Assembly: GCA_024275635.1 (NCBI GenBank)
Contig: JAJRYT010000151.1
Coordinates: 62,001 to 126,000, forward strand
Reading direction: 5' to 3'
DNA length: 64,000 bases
Source: Chloroflexota bacterium
GTDB lineage: Bacteria; Chloroflexota; Anaerolineae; Promineifilales; Promineifilaceae
Both the position numbers and the translations under genes were made by a program. Below are positions 8,214-16,889 of the stretch, one piece after another. The notes below the pieces were generated by a model. The model was not told the origin of the DNA and made no database searches. It was given only the letters and a program-made list of their open reading frames with translations. How positions within the stretch are numbered: position 1 is the stretch's first letter; every line of letters starts with the position of its first letter.

Positions 8214-9044
8214 TCACGTTTTCCATTTTTCGTCATAATTGAGAATCAGCAGTTCCTTCACCGGCCCGCGGCGGGCGGGGTTGCTGTTGATGTTGCGGCG
8301 AGCCTGGATGTCAATGAGGCGGTAGGGAGAACGGCCGTACAGTTCGTACACCAGATCGGCGCTGGAATTACTTAACATAACTTTAACGCCTCGTTCTGTG
8401 AGATGCCCCACCGTTTCCGCCAACCGGACCTGATCATCCGGTCCAAATCCAGCTTTGTTGTAGCTGGTAAAATTACTGGTTTGACTCAAGGGGACATAAG
8501 GCGGGTCAAAGTAAACAAAATCACCGGGGACGGCCGTTTTGATCGCCTCGGCAAAATCGGCTACCTGCAGCGACACGCCCTGCAAAGCGGCCGCGGCCGC
8601 TTCCAGCCGCGGCGCATCGCATATCTTGGGGTTCTTGTAGCGGCCAAAGGGGACGTTAAATTCCCCCTTCCGGTTCTCCCGGTACAGGCCGTTGTAGCAA
8701 GTCTTGTTCAGAAAAATGAGCCGCGCCGCCCGCTGCGCCTTTGTCAGATCGTCCGGATTCTGCGCCCGGATTGAATAGTAATAATCGGCCTCATTTCGGT
8801 GCGGCTTGAGCGCGGCAATTACCCCAGCCACATCATCGCGCACTATTTTATATACTTCAATGAGCTTTTCATTTTGGTCGGATAATGCTGCCGGGATGTT
8901 CAATTGCAGGGAAAAGAAGACGGCCGCGCTGCCGATGAATGGCTCAAAATAATGATTGATGCACGCTATCGGAGGGAAAAACGGCTTGTATTGGCTCAGA
9001 ACTCTTTGCTTGCCGCCGGCCCATTTGAGGAAAGGAAGTGTCAC
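8214..9044 (-). CDS. DNA adenine N6-methyltransferase, Dam/D12 class
   Basis: The 276-residue protein matches D12-class adenine methylases. It has PFLKWAGGKQRVL at the N-terminus (AdoMet site), FEPFIGSAAVFF, and the catalytic DPPY in VYFDPPYVPLS near residue 190. Relatives such as Dam and DpnM modify GATC, but the target here is not provable from sequence. No endonuclease gene lies beside it, so it is probably a solitary methylase used in replication, repair or gene control rather than restriction. The gene is full length. Confidence 0.9.
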   Translation of the reverse strand: MTLPFLKWAGGKQRVLSQYKPFFPPIACINHYFEPFIGSAAVFFSLQLNIPAALSDQNEKLIEVYKIVRDDVAGVIAALKPHRNEADYYYSIRAQNPDDLTKAQRAARLIFLNKTCYNGLYRENRKGEFNVPFGRYKNPKICDAPRLEAAAAALQGVSLQVADFAEAIKTAVPGDFVYFDPPYVPLSQTSNFTSYNKAGFGPDDQVRLAETVGHLTERGVKVMLSNSSADLVYELYGRSPYRLIDIQARRNINSNPARRGPVKELLILNYDEKWKT

Positions 9045-9046
9045 AA

Positions 9047-9097
9047 TTAATGATTGATGATTAATGATTAATGATTGATGATTGATGATTGATCAAT
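9047..9097. repeat. ATGATTG / ATGATTA heptamer array
   Basis: About seven heptamers span the gap between the Dam-type gene and the methyltransferase gene and run into the 3' end of the latter, where they encode its last residues (SSIINH). Confidence 0.75.
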
Positions 9098-9988
9098 CGG
9101 TTCTTTGAAGTCGTACAGGCCATTTTCGACGCGCCATTGCTGGCCGCAGTCGGGGTTAGCGCAGGCAAGACGGCCGTTTTCTACTTCGCCCAGTGGCGTT
9201 TTACAAGTTGGGCAGGCAAAGAAGGTGTGGGAAACGGCCGTTACCCCCTGCTTCGGATGCGCGTTATGCACAAACACACTCGGCGCTAGTTGCCACCAAT
9301 TTCCCGTCCACTGCGCCAATGAATCGAGCCGCGCCAGCAGTCCCGTCGGCGCAAGCCGCTTCAAAAAGCCAATGCGAAAATGAGAAACCGTCAACCTCCG
9401 GCCCGGCGCAAAGCCCATCGCCTGCAACTGCTCATCAATCCAGCGTGGATGAAAATCAAAATTTAGCGCGGCAAATTCCACCGGCTCCCGCGCAAACGGC
9501 GACCAGGATTGGCGTTTCAGTCCAAACCGCAGCATCGCCTTCAAATTTTGCTTGTTGGCAAACTCCAAAATATAGTGTCCGCCCGGCTGGGCAATGCGCG
9601 CCAGTTCGCGGAAAAGCGCCGGGGCATCGGCCGCATGATGCAGCGTGCGAATCTGCACCATCGCCGCGAACAAACCATCCACAAACGGCATGTTGTACCA
9701 ATTCCCGGCCACGTAAATAAAACGCGCGTCATCCGCTAAATGCGCCTGCGCCTCGCGCAGCAGCGAGCGGGAATAATCAAACAGAACAACTTTTTCGTAA
9801 CCGGTGTATTCATTGGCCAGGCGGCCAAACCCAGCCCCAATTTCAATCAGCGTTGTCCCGGCCGGCGGCAGCATCCGGCGCAGGGCAATGCGCTCCACGC
9901 GATCCTCGTAATCGCGCCCCTGGTTCTCCCAAAACCGGGTGCGGTAGTCGGAGCCTTCGTAATCACAAACAGGAGGGGTATCGGTCAA
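9068..9988 (-). CDS. Class I SAM methyltransferase with C-terminal Trm112-like zinc ribbon
   Basis: Residues 1-190 are a Rossmann methyltransferase with motif I LIEIGAGFGRLANEY near residue 45 and AQPGGHYILEF. The C-terminal 50 residues hold two Cys pairs, CPTCKTPL and CANPDCGQQW, a Trm112/YcaR-like zinc ribbon. In eukaryotes Trm112 is a separate activator of RNA and protein methylases, and here activator-like and catalytic parts are on one chain. The substrate is unknown. The last codons come from the ATGATTG repeat. Confidence 0.8.
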   Translation of the reverse strand: MTDTPPVCDYEGSDYRTRFWENQGRDYEDRVERIALRRMLPPAGTTLIEIGAGFGRLANEYTGYEKVVLFDYSRSLLREAQAHLADDARFIYVAGNWYNMPFVDGLFAAMVQIRTLHHAADAPALFRELARIAQPGGHYILEFANKQNLKAMLRFGLKRQSWSPFAREPVEFAALNFDFHPRWIDEQLQAMGFAPGRRLTVSHFRIGFLKRLAPTGLLARLDSLAQWTGNWWQLAPSVFVHNAHPKQGVTAVSHTFFACPTCKTPLGEVENGRLACANPDCGQQWRVENGLYDFKEPIDQSSIINH

Positions 9989-10028
9989 GTCTCGTAGTCT
10001 CGTAGTCTTCAGTCTGTTAGTCTCTCAA

Positions 10029-10652
10029 TCACTCACTTCCCACAGCCACCGGCTCGACTGCATCAGCATCGCGTCCAAGAATGCGGTCGAATAAATCGGC
10101 GTTGCTGGATGGCAGCCCGCCGAGCAGTTCGGCCAATGGTTCAAACAAGGAACGCAGTTTGTTGAAGGGGCCGCCCAGTTCTGTTTCGCTCAAAGGAATG
10201 TCCACATCAACGGCTAAATTCACCGGGATTGTCTGGTCAACGGGCACATCCAGGCCCAGTTGAACCGGCAGCAATAATCCTTTGGGCAAACTCAGGAATA
10301 CCTGCCCGTTGATCGCGCCGCCGCCGCCGGGCAGAAGAAACTGGGCGGGCACGCCTTCCAACTTCACATCCTCCACCACAAGCACATTGGTTGTAGCTGA
10401 CAGGGGCAGGGTAAAGGCGATGTCCATCTCGTCATTAACTTCGATGCGCCGGGAAATGGTGGCCGTGCTCATGTCTACAAAGCTGTCGTTCAACCCGCCA
10501 ACGATGGGGTTGGCAATGTCGTTTACGATGGGGAGGATGAGCGGGGCGGCCAACAATAACACAATCAACAGCACAAAATTCATCACAAAGGAGAATAAAA
10601 TGGCGAAAGTTTTGAAGGCTTGCCAGGGTTTCATGTCTCGAAATCGTTCCAT
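10029..10652 (-). CDS. Membrane-anchored protein of unknown function
   Basis: A 207-residue protein with one long N-terminal membrane segment (about residues 14-42) and a mainly beta extracytoplasmic part rich in Val, Leu and Pro. This part holds a GGGG turn and paired VP/IP segments (DVPVDQTIPVNLAVDVDIP). I do not recognise the family. It follows the parS-like pair and is read leftward alone. Confidence 0.6.
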   Translation of the reverse strand: MERFRDMKPWQAFKTFAILFSFVMNFVLLIVLLLAAPLILPIVNDIANPIVGGLNDSFVDMSTATISRRIEVNDEMDIAFTLPLSATTNVLVVEDVKLEGVPAQFLLPGGGGAINGQVFLSLPKGLLLPVQLGLDVPVDQTIPVNLAVDVDIPLSETELGGPFNKLRSLFEPLAELLGGLPSSNADLFDRILGRDADAVEPVAVGSE

Positions 10653-10742
10653 CGTCTACCTCCGGTTACGGCAACAGGTTGACATAGTATTATCAATACG
10701 ATGGTAACATGGTTTAGGTAAATGGCAAAGCAAGCGGGAAAA

Positions 10743-10798
10743 TGTTTCACGGGAAACAATTGGAAAGGGAACGGCCGTCCATTGTTTCCCGTGAAACA
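10743..10798. promoter_or_regulatory. Pair of inverted parS-like sites
   Basis: TGTTTCACGGGAAACA (10743-10758) and TGTTTCCCGTGAAACA (10783-10798) each differ by one base from the bacterial ParB site TGTTTCACGTGAAACA. They are exact reverse complements of each other. Between them lies one ACGGCCGT. Near-consensus parS sites normally mark the origin-proximal part of a chromosome. The two together also form a long hairpin, so a structural element is the alternative. Confidence 0.6.
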
Positions 10799-10877
10799 AT
10801 TGCAGGAATGACCGAATCTAGTAGAATTACCAAACACTTTCAGGCCGAAAGCAGCCTACCTCGAAGAGAACACATTC

Positions 10878-12095
10878 ATGACCCATGACATCGCTATATT
10901 TTTAGATTTGGATAACCTGGTAATAGGGGCCAAACAAGTCAATCTAGCATTTGATATCAACTTATTATTGAATCATATCAAGGAGGTAACGAACGGCCGT
11001 ATCGTCCTCCGTAAATCCTACGGCGATTGGCGGCAGAGCCAAAAGCTGATGCAGGAGTTGGCAACGGCCGGTTTCACCACCCAATCGGCCGTGCGCTTAA
11101 ACAGCTTCAGTAAAAATCTGGCCGACATGCAAATTGTGGTGGATACGATGGATACATTGGTGGATGGTCACCAATACAGCACCTACGTTCTCATGACCGG
11201 CGACCGGGATTTCACGCCGCTGGTGCAATCTTTACGCAAGCGCGGCAAACGGGTCATTGGCGTCGGCATTAAAGAGGCAACGAGTCGCAGCTTTGCCAGT
11301 TTGTGCGACCAGTATATTTATTATGAAGACCTGGTTCCGACGCCGAAATTAACTAAACCGCAAGTGGAAGAGCTGCTGTCGCGCGCGCTGAACGAGCAGT
11401 TGAAGGAGCAGCCGCGGGTGCGTGCCAGTGTCCTCAGCCAGCGGATGCAGGAGTTAAGCGGGGGACTGTTTGACAAAAATTCTTATGGGGAAAAGAGTTT
11501 CGGCAAATTTCTGGCCCGGTATCCTCATCTGGCTGAGTTGGAGCAGGAAACCAGCACAACCTATGTCATCCGCCCACAAAAAAAACCGGCGGTACGGCCG
11601 TTACACCAACGTTACCGCAGTGAGCTAAAAAAACGCCGACTGCGCGTTGTCCCCTCAGAATCTCGCTTCCAGATTCTCAAAGACCTCATCCATCTTCTAC
11701 AACAAGAAAAGGATTGCCGTTGGCGGCAGATCATTGATGCACTGGCTGAAAAGTATCAAAAGAACAACCAACACATCTCCAAAAACAGCATCAACGCCAT
11801 CTTATTAGTCGCCCGACGCGCCCAAGTTATCCACACCCTCAAGGGCCAATCGCTGGCCTCGGCGCCTGTCTTGTTAGCCATTGAAGACGCCAAACCGTTC
11901 CAGGAAGCCATTCTGCGCTGCGACGCGACCTACTTGCAAGAAATCCTCGATTCGACAGAACCGTTTGATTTGCAAGAAGCGGCCATTGCCCTGTACGACA
12001 CCCCCAACTACGCCCGTTATTTACAAGTTGTCATGAATAAATGGGTAAAAAAACGTAAGCCTACATTACCAGTTACCAACCCCATCGGCCGCTAA
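10878..12095 (+). CDS. NYN (LabA-like) nuclease domain protein with LOTUS/OST-HTH repeats
   Basis: Residues 1-155 form a PIN-like NYN domain with acidic residues in IFLDLDNL, MQIVVDTMD and LMTGDRDFTPL, the usual metal-binding positions. Two helical stretches at about 163-235 and 265-325 look like OST-HTH/LOTUS RNA-binding domains (RVRASVLSQRMQELSG is typical). Such proteins are thought to be RNA-binding or RNA-cleaving. The 3' end overlaps the convergent flavin-protein gene by 30 bp. Confidence 0.85.
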   Translation: MTHDIAIFLDLDNLVIGAKQVNLAFDINLLLNHIKEVTNGRIVLRKSYGDWRQSQKLMQELATAGFTTQSAVRLNSFSKNLADMQIVVDTMDTLVDGHQYSTYVLMTGDRDFTPLVQSLRKRGKRVIGVGIKEATSRSFASLCDQYIYYEDLVPTPKLTKPQVEELLSRALNEQLKEQPRVRASVLSQRMQELSGGLFDKNSYGEKSFGKFLARYPHLAELEQETSTTYVIRPQKKPAVRPLHQRYRSELKKRRLRVVPSESRFQILKDLIHLLQQEKDCRWRQIIDALAEKYQKNNQHISKNSINAILLVARRAQVIHTLKGQSLASAPVLLAIEDAKPFQEAILRCDATYLQEILDSTEPFDLQEAAIALYDTPNYARYLQVVMNKWVKKRKPTLPVTNPIGR

Positions 12096-12539
12096 ATTAA
12101 TTTCGTCCCGGTGACCAAACCCTTTGCCGTTATCCACAAAATAGAGCCTTTCGGGACGCAGGCGATACCAATTGACCTGGGCGAAAGCGGTTTGAATAAC
12201 CGGCGGAGCCTGGGCAAGAAAGGTGAATTTTTCTTGGTACAAGGCAACGGCCGATTGGCGGGCTTCTCCCTGTAACAACTGTACCATTCCCTCAAGCTGA
12301 ATGCCTTGAACGGCCGTCCACTCGGTATAATCACTGTGGATCGCCGCTGCCGCACGAGGAGATAAGGCTATGTTACGGCCGTGCCGCGTATGCCCGGCCG
12401 ACAGGAAAAACAAATCAAAACCACGATTCACATAAAAAACGGCCGCCGCCCAAACCCCATCCGGTCCCGTTGTCGCCAGCGTCATCACCTGATGTCGCCT
12501 CAAATAATCTAGCGCCATCTGCCGGGCCTCACGACTCAA
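12066..12539 (-). CDS. Pyridoxamine 5'-phosphate oxidase-like FMN-binding protein
   Basis: The 157-residue protein has the split-barrel pattern of the PNPOx-like superfamily: VMTLATTGPDGVWAAAVFY near the N-terminus, LFFLSAGHTRHGRNIALSPRAAAAIHSDY in the middle, and WYRLRPERLYFVDN at the end. Members bind FMN, F420 or heme and act as reductases or oxidases. The gene overlaps the start-side gene ubiX by 11 bp, which suggests co-translation with the flavin prenyltransferase. Confidence 0.8.
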   Translation of the reverse strand: MSREARQMALDYLRRHQVMTLATTGPDGVWAAAVFYVNRGFDLFFLSAGHTRHGRNIALSPRAAAAIHSDYTEWTAVQGIQLEGMVQLLQGEARQSAVALYQEKFTFLAQAPPVIQTAFAQVNWYRLRPERLYFVDNGKGFGHRDEINLAADGVGNW

Positions 12540-13116
12540 GGCTGGCTTTGCCTCCGGCCCAGCGTGTAAACAGGTCAGTGGGCAGTTCTATCGCCATCAA
12601 ATCTAACACCCGGTTCACGGTCTGATTAATCACATCATCCAGAGAGCGCGGCTGATGATAAAATGCGGGCAGAGGCGGAGCAATGATGGCTCCCATTTCC
12701 GTCGCCTGTGTCATCAAGCGCAAATGACCCAGATGCAGCGGCGTCTCCCGCACAACCAGCGCCAGCCGCCGCCGCTCCTTCAAAACCACGTCGGCCGCCC
12801 GCAAAAGCAGATTATCGCTGAAGGAATTGGCAATACCAGCCAATGTCTTCATCGAACAGGGGATCACAACCATGCCTCCGGTTTTGAAGGAACCGGAGGC
12901 AAGAGAGGCAGCAATATCTTTGAACCGGTACACGACATCGGCCAGCGCCATCACCTGCTCCGGAGTATAGGCAGTCTCCAGGCTGATGGTCGTGCTGGCA
13001 GCCGTACTCATGACAAGATGCGTTTCAACTTCGGGCACATCACGCAGCGCCTCCAACATGCGAATGCCGTAGATGGCGCCGCTGGCACCGGAGATGCCAA
13101 TGATTAATCGTTTCAT
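12529..13116 (-). CDS. ubiX: UbiX/Pad1 family flavin prenyltransferase
   Basis: The protein begins MKRLIIGISGASGAIYGIRMLEAL, the phosphate/flavin-binding start of UbiX. It continues with SGSFKTGGMVVIPCSMKTLAGI and LVVRETPLHLGHL, all family signatures. UbiX joins dimethylallyl phosphate to FMN to make the prenylated flavin used by UbiD decarboxylases. No ubiD gene is in the window. The frame is open nine codons further to 13143, but ATG 13116 opens exactly at the conserved motif. Confidence 0.9.
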   Translation of the reverse strand: MKRLIIGISGASGAIYGIRMLEALRDVPEVETHLVMSTAASTTISLETAYTPEQVMALADVVYRFKDIAASLASGSFKTGGMVVIPCSMKTLAGIANSFSDNLLLRAADVVLKERRRLALVVRETPLHLGHLRLMTQATEMGAIIAPPLPAFYHQPRSLDDVINQTVNRVLDLMAIELPTDLFTRWAGGKASLES

Positions 13117-13212
13117 AATGTCATTGTAGGGTATGTAGCTCAAAAGCTCAAATAGGTCTAAAATCTTTGGCGAAATAGTTAGCCGCCAACTGAAATGTTA
13201 AAAGGAACTATT

Positions 13213-14169
13213 GTGAAATCATTATATGCTGCTGAACTTCAAGTGGGCGATAGCCTGGATAATGAATCGTTTTTATTGAATGATGTGAACCGGCGAACGA
13301 CGAAGGACGGCCGTCCCTACTTACTGCTCGTCCTGCGCGATAAAACCGGCCAGGTTAACGCTGTTTTTTGGGATGTACCCGACCATGTTGATGGCTGGGC
13401 CAAAACAGGCATGGTTGCCGAGGTAACAGGACGGGTGGTCAGTTACAAAGAGGCGCTGCAAGTAACGGTGACGGATTTGAATGTTGCTCCGCAGCCAGAC
13501 ATGACCAACTTCCTGGCCTCCAGCCAACGGCCCCGCGATGAAATGATTGATGATCTGCGCCAGCAAATCGGCCGTTTAGTCGAACCCTGGCAGGGGCTGG
13601 CCAGCCATTTGCTTTTGGACAAGACGTTTTTGCCCATGTTTGCCAATGCGCCGGCGGCGCGGGGGATGCACCACGCGTACATCGGCGGCTTGTTGGAGCA
13701 TACGCTCAGCATGGCTACGCTGGCCGACTACCTGGCCGATCACTATCCTTATGTCAACCGGGATTTGTTAATTACCGGGGCGTTGCTGCATGATATGGGC
13801 AAGGTTCATGAATATTCAATTGAAGGAGGATTTACGTTTTCGGATGACGGCCGTTTAGTCGGCCACATTATTCGCGCCATTACGTTGGTGGAAACGGCCA
13901 TCGCCGAACTCAGCACCCTCAGCCGCAGCCAGACCCGCCAGATCATCCACCTCATCGCCTCCCATCACGGAACCCTGGAATGGGGGTCGCCCATACTACC
14001 CAAAACCCTGGAAGCCGTCCTGCTGCATCAAATTGACCTGCTGGACAGCCGCGTACAAGGCTTCTTTGACCACCTTAACAACGATCAAGGAAAGGATGAC
14101 TGGACGCTGAAAAGCAGTTTTATGTTCAAGACCGAATTGCATCGTCCCGACGGCTATGAAAAGAGTTAG
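13213..14169 (+). CDS. yhaM: 3'-5' exoribonuclease YhaM-like (OB fold plus HD domain)
   Basis: The N-terminal 100 residues are an OB-fold nucleic-acid-binding domain (RPYLLLVLRDKTGQVNAVFWD). The C-terminal two thirds is an HD hydrolase domain with HHAYIGGLLEHTLS, the metal-binding GALLHDMGKVHEY and a later SHHG. This order is that of YhaM, an exoribonuclease also able to degrade ssDNA. I favour GTG 13213, with AAAGGA six bases upstream, over ATG 13195, which has no ribosome binding site. Length matches the family. Confidence 0.85.
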   Translation: MKSLYAAELQVGDSLDNESFLLNDVNRRTTKDGRPYLLLVLRDKTGQVNAVFWDVPDHVDGWAKTGMVAEVTGRVVSYKEALQVTVTDLNVAPQPDMTNFLASSQRPRDEMIDDLRQQIGRLVEPWQGLASHLLLDKTFLPMFANAPAARGMHHAYIGGLLEHTLSMATLADYLADHYPYVNRDLLITGALLHDMGKVHEYSIEGGFTFSDDGRLVGHIIRAITLVETAIAELSTLSRSQTRQIIHLIASHHGTLEWGSPILPKTLEAVLLHQIDLLDSRVQGFFDHLNNDQGKDDWTLKSSFMFKTELHRPDGYEKS

Positions 14170-14180
14170 GAAGGGGTGTT

Positions 14181-14398
14181 AAGGGTTCGTTCAAAATTAA
14201 CTTTGCAGTTTGCTGGTAATTGGGTAATTGGGTGATTGGGTAATTGGGTAATTGAGTAATTGGGTAATTGGGTAATTGGGTAATTGGGTAATTGAGTAAT
14301 TGGGTGATTGGGTAATTGAGTAATTGGGTAATTACCAGTTACCAATTACTTGGTTCCAACTTTTCAAACGCCAAAGTTATAAACGAACGCACCCTTAG
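14181..14398. repeat. Element C, copy 1, with internal GTAATTGG array
   Basis: The ends are imperfect inverted repeats, GGGTTCGTTCAAAATTAACT and the complement of AGTTATAAACGAACGCACCC. Between them are about a dozen GTAATTGG-type octamers and a reverse-complementary stretch, so the whole can fold. It lies between convergent yhaM and the glycosyltransferase gene, and its right end supplies the TAA stop codon of the latter. Copy 2 is at 36511. Confidence 0.8.
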
Positions 14399-16581
14399 CC
14401 GTCCGGCACAACCTCATAGGCGGCAAACAGCATCGGCCCTTTGTCGGAGAAGAATTCACGGTAACGGCCGTTCGGGTAACGCGCCCGCACCCAATCCAAC
14501 TCCGGCAGACGCTCCGGCAAAAAGACAAACAGGGTTGGCCCCTCCAGGTTCCACTCCGGCAGCGCAGCCAACGGCTCAATTACATCCTCGCCATCCATTC
14601 GGGGCGCCAGAAATTGAATCGTCGCCAGACTAAAATAGCCCATGCGCGGGAAGCCAAAGAAATACACCTTCTGCTCCGGAATGTCATGATCGCGCAGATA
14701 GTAGGCGACTTGGGTCGCCGCTTCGGTGTTCCCGCCGCCCATCACATAGGTGTCATACACCTCAAAAAAGTAATAGTGCAGATCGGCCCAGGCAACAGCG
14801 GCCAGGACAAGAGCCAGGCTAATGATAAGCAGCGTCTTTGTCCGCGGCCACAACTGCTGCAGCCAATCACCGGCCAAACGCAAAGGCAACACAACCATGA
14901 TAGCCACCAGTGGCATTGCCATGATGAACCGCTGCGACGCCGGCGGGTTGTGGCTGAAGCCGCCGCTGATGATGACTGCCAACATGGGTAGGGCGATAAG
15001 CAGGTATTTCAAATCGAAGTGCATGACCGCCCAAAAAACGCCCATCAAAAACAGCACCGCCGCCCCGCCCAGCAGGAGCGGCGCGCCAGGATTGTACAGC
15101 AGGCGCAAAGGCTGGTGGGTAAAACCCAGCGCCGTCGTCAACATTTGCCCGGTGATGACTTGAACGGCCGTTTGCTCATTTTGGGCCATCGCTTGCGGCA
15201 GCCAATCACCCGAGAAGACCGAAACCCGGCTCAAAGGCGCCATAAAATTGTCCCAATGACGCACTACCTGAATCCCAAGCGGCAAAACGATAATCAGCGC
15301 AATAAACGCGGCCAGGATCAGTCCCGGCAGGCGCTGGCGAAATGTGTCCCGATCAAGCCAAAAGGTCGCCCCGGCCCAGACCAGGAAAATAATCGGCAGC
15401 GCCCGGATACTCACATAAAAATACTGCCCCAACCCCAGGCCAACCCCGGCCAAAATAAAACTGCTGCGGCGGCCCGTTTTCCAGCCGTGCCACAACCCCA
15501 GGATCGCCAGCGTGCCGAAAAAGCTGTCCCAAACGTTGTTAAGTCCATTGCGGCTCATGTGGATGTGGTAATGGGAAGCGGCCAGGTAAATTGAGGCGAA
15601 GACGCCTGTTAACCGGTCAAACATCACCCGCGCCAGCCAGTACACCGCCACCACCGCCAGCGCCCCGCCCACAGCCGACGACATCCGCAGCCCTTCTGCC
15701 GTCTGCCCCCAAAAGCGCAGGCCCACGCCCTGGATGACGAAGTACAATGACGGGAAGGAAAACCAGCCAAACGTAAAGAGGTTATTGGCCTCGCCGTTGC
15801 GGAAGGAGAGCGCAACCAGACCGGAGGCAGCCTCGTCACCCGACAGCGTATTAGGCATCCCGGCCAGATTGGTGCCACGTAAAATAAAAGCGACAGTGAG
15901 CAAAACGGCCGTAAAGATCATCTCGCCGCGCCCAATTCTGGGAATCTCGCGGCTGCCCAACGCCCAGCTGCCAGTCACAGCCATCCCCACCGCCAGCAGC
16001 CAGGCAATGGTAGCAATCGTGCCATGCCGCGCTTGCAGCAAATCGCCAGCAGACAGATAGGCCAACAGCACAAAAACAGGCGACAGCAGCAATAAAGCCA
16101 ACTGCCCACCCGACACGCCCAAAAAGCGAGATACCCTCTGCGCTAATCTAACAACGCCGAGCGGCAAGTGCCGCTGGTTCACAAGCTGTCCCGCCGCCAC
16201 AAAAGCCAGACCGCCCAGCCCTATCAGTGTCCACAACCAACTACGCTCAGTGGGCGGCAGCCCATCTCTGATAGCCAGTCCCGCCAAAACCACCAGCCCG
16301 CCGCCCAACAGGAACACAGCGGCCGGGAAACGAACCTGCTCCAGAGTTAACGCGCCAGGTTCAGGGGAATTGGTCGTTTGTTCCGCCGCTGTTGCCCCAT
16401 CATTTGTGCCGGGCGGCGACAGCAGCCAGGTTTGCAAACGAGATAACCAGGAAAAACGGCCGTCCGCCGGCCTGGTTAAAAGCGCTGTTCGTCGGCGGCG
16501 CAGGCGGCGCGCCAAAAGGAGCGCCAATCCCACAATAACAACGGTTACGCCCCATAAATAAAGGAGTTCAACTGGCATCAT
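14395..16581 (-). CDS. GT-C glycosyltransferase, family 39/PMT-like, integral membrane
   Basis: The 728-residue protein has roughly a dozen or more membrane segments. The GT-C hallmark NTLSGDEAASGLVALSF sits in a loop, with Asp-Glu as the presumed catalytic acidic pair. Later come YWLARVMFDRLTGVFAS and HYHIHMSRNGLNNVWDSFFGTL, typical of ArnT/PMT-like enzymes that move sugars from polyprenyl carriers. The first 190 residues, with an additional set of membrane helices, are less typical. The acceptor, lipid or protein, cannot be told. Confidence 0.8.
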   Translation of the reverse strand: MMPVELLYLWGVTVVIVGLALLLARRLRRRRTALLTRPADGRFSWLSRLQTWLLSPPGTNDGATAAEQTTNSPEPGALTLEQVRFPAAVFLLGGGLVVLAGLAIRDGLPPTERSWLWTLIGLGGLAFVAAGQLVNQRHLPLGVVRLAQRVSRFLGVSGGQLALLLLSPVFVLLAYLSAGDLLQARHGTIATIAWLLAVGMAVTGSWALGSREIPRIGRGEMIFTAVLLTVAFILRGTNLAGMPNTLSGDEAASGLVALSFRNGEANNLFTFGWFSFPSLYFVIQGVGLRFWGQTAEGLRMSSAVGGALAVVAVYWLARVMFDRLTGVFASIYLAASHYHIHMSRNGLNNVWDSFFGTLAILGLWHGWKTGRRSSFILAGVGLGLGQYFYVSIRALPIIFLVWAGATFWLDRDTFRQRLPGLILAAFIALIIVLPLGIQVVRHWDNFMAPLSRVSVFSGDWLPQAMAQNEQTAVQVITGQMLTTALGFTHQPLRLLYNPGAPLLLGGAAVLFLMGVFWAVMHFDLKYLLIALPMLAVIISGGFSHNPPASQRFIMAMPLVAIMVVLPLRLAGDWLQQLWPRTKTLLIISLALVLAAVAWADLHYYFFEVYDTYVMGGGNTEAATQVAYYLRDHDIPEQKVYFFGFPRMGYFSLATIQFLAPRMDGEDVIEPLAALPEWNLEGPTLFVFLPERLPELDWVRARYPNGRYREFFSDKGPMLFAAYEVVPDG

Positions 16582-16672
16582 ATCTCCTGATCAAGTGTCT
16601 ATATTCACATCAATTATGCAATTTTTGCCCCAATTGACAATGGGTGTGCCTCATTTCGGTTGTCATAGCCAT

Positions 16673-16767
16673 GTTCCGTGTTCCGTGTTCCGTGTTCCGT
16701 GTTCCGTGTTCCGTGTTCCGTGTTCCGAATTACAAATTACGAATTACAAATTACGGATTACGGATAA
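16673..16767. repeat. GTTCCGT heptamer array followed by AATTACA/GGATTAC units
   Basis: Eight GTTCCGT units in perfect tandem are followed by about six ATTAC-ended heptamers. The units are the complement of the GGAACAC series at 8047 and 62740. Confidence 0.85.
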
Positions 16768-16873
16768 CTCATCTGAAACACACCCATTGACAATTCCAGA
16801 GCAGGGAGAAGAGTAGAATATATGATTGAACAATCGTTCAGACTGCTATTCAGGTCGCCAACGGCCGTTATCC

Positions 16874-16889
16874 TGCTAAAATCTCGGCT
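16874..16889 (+). promoter_or_regulatory. Extended -10 box giving a leaderless start
   Basis: TGCTAAAAT ends seven bases before the ATG at 16890, so transcription would start at or next to the start codon. No ribosome binding site precedes that ATG. Confidence 0.5.

Noticed and set aside
8214-9044. Restriction-modification system around the Dam-type methylase
   Set aside because: Neighbours are an RNA/protein-type methyltransferase and a surface protein. No endonuclease or specificity gene is adjacent.
14205-14345. CRISPR array suspected from regular repeats
   Set aside because: Units are 8 bp and contiguous with no spacers. No cas genes are in the window.
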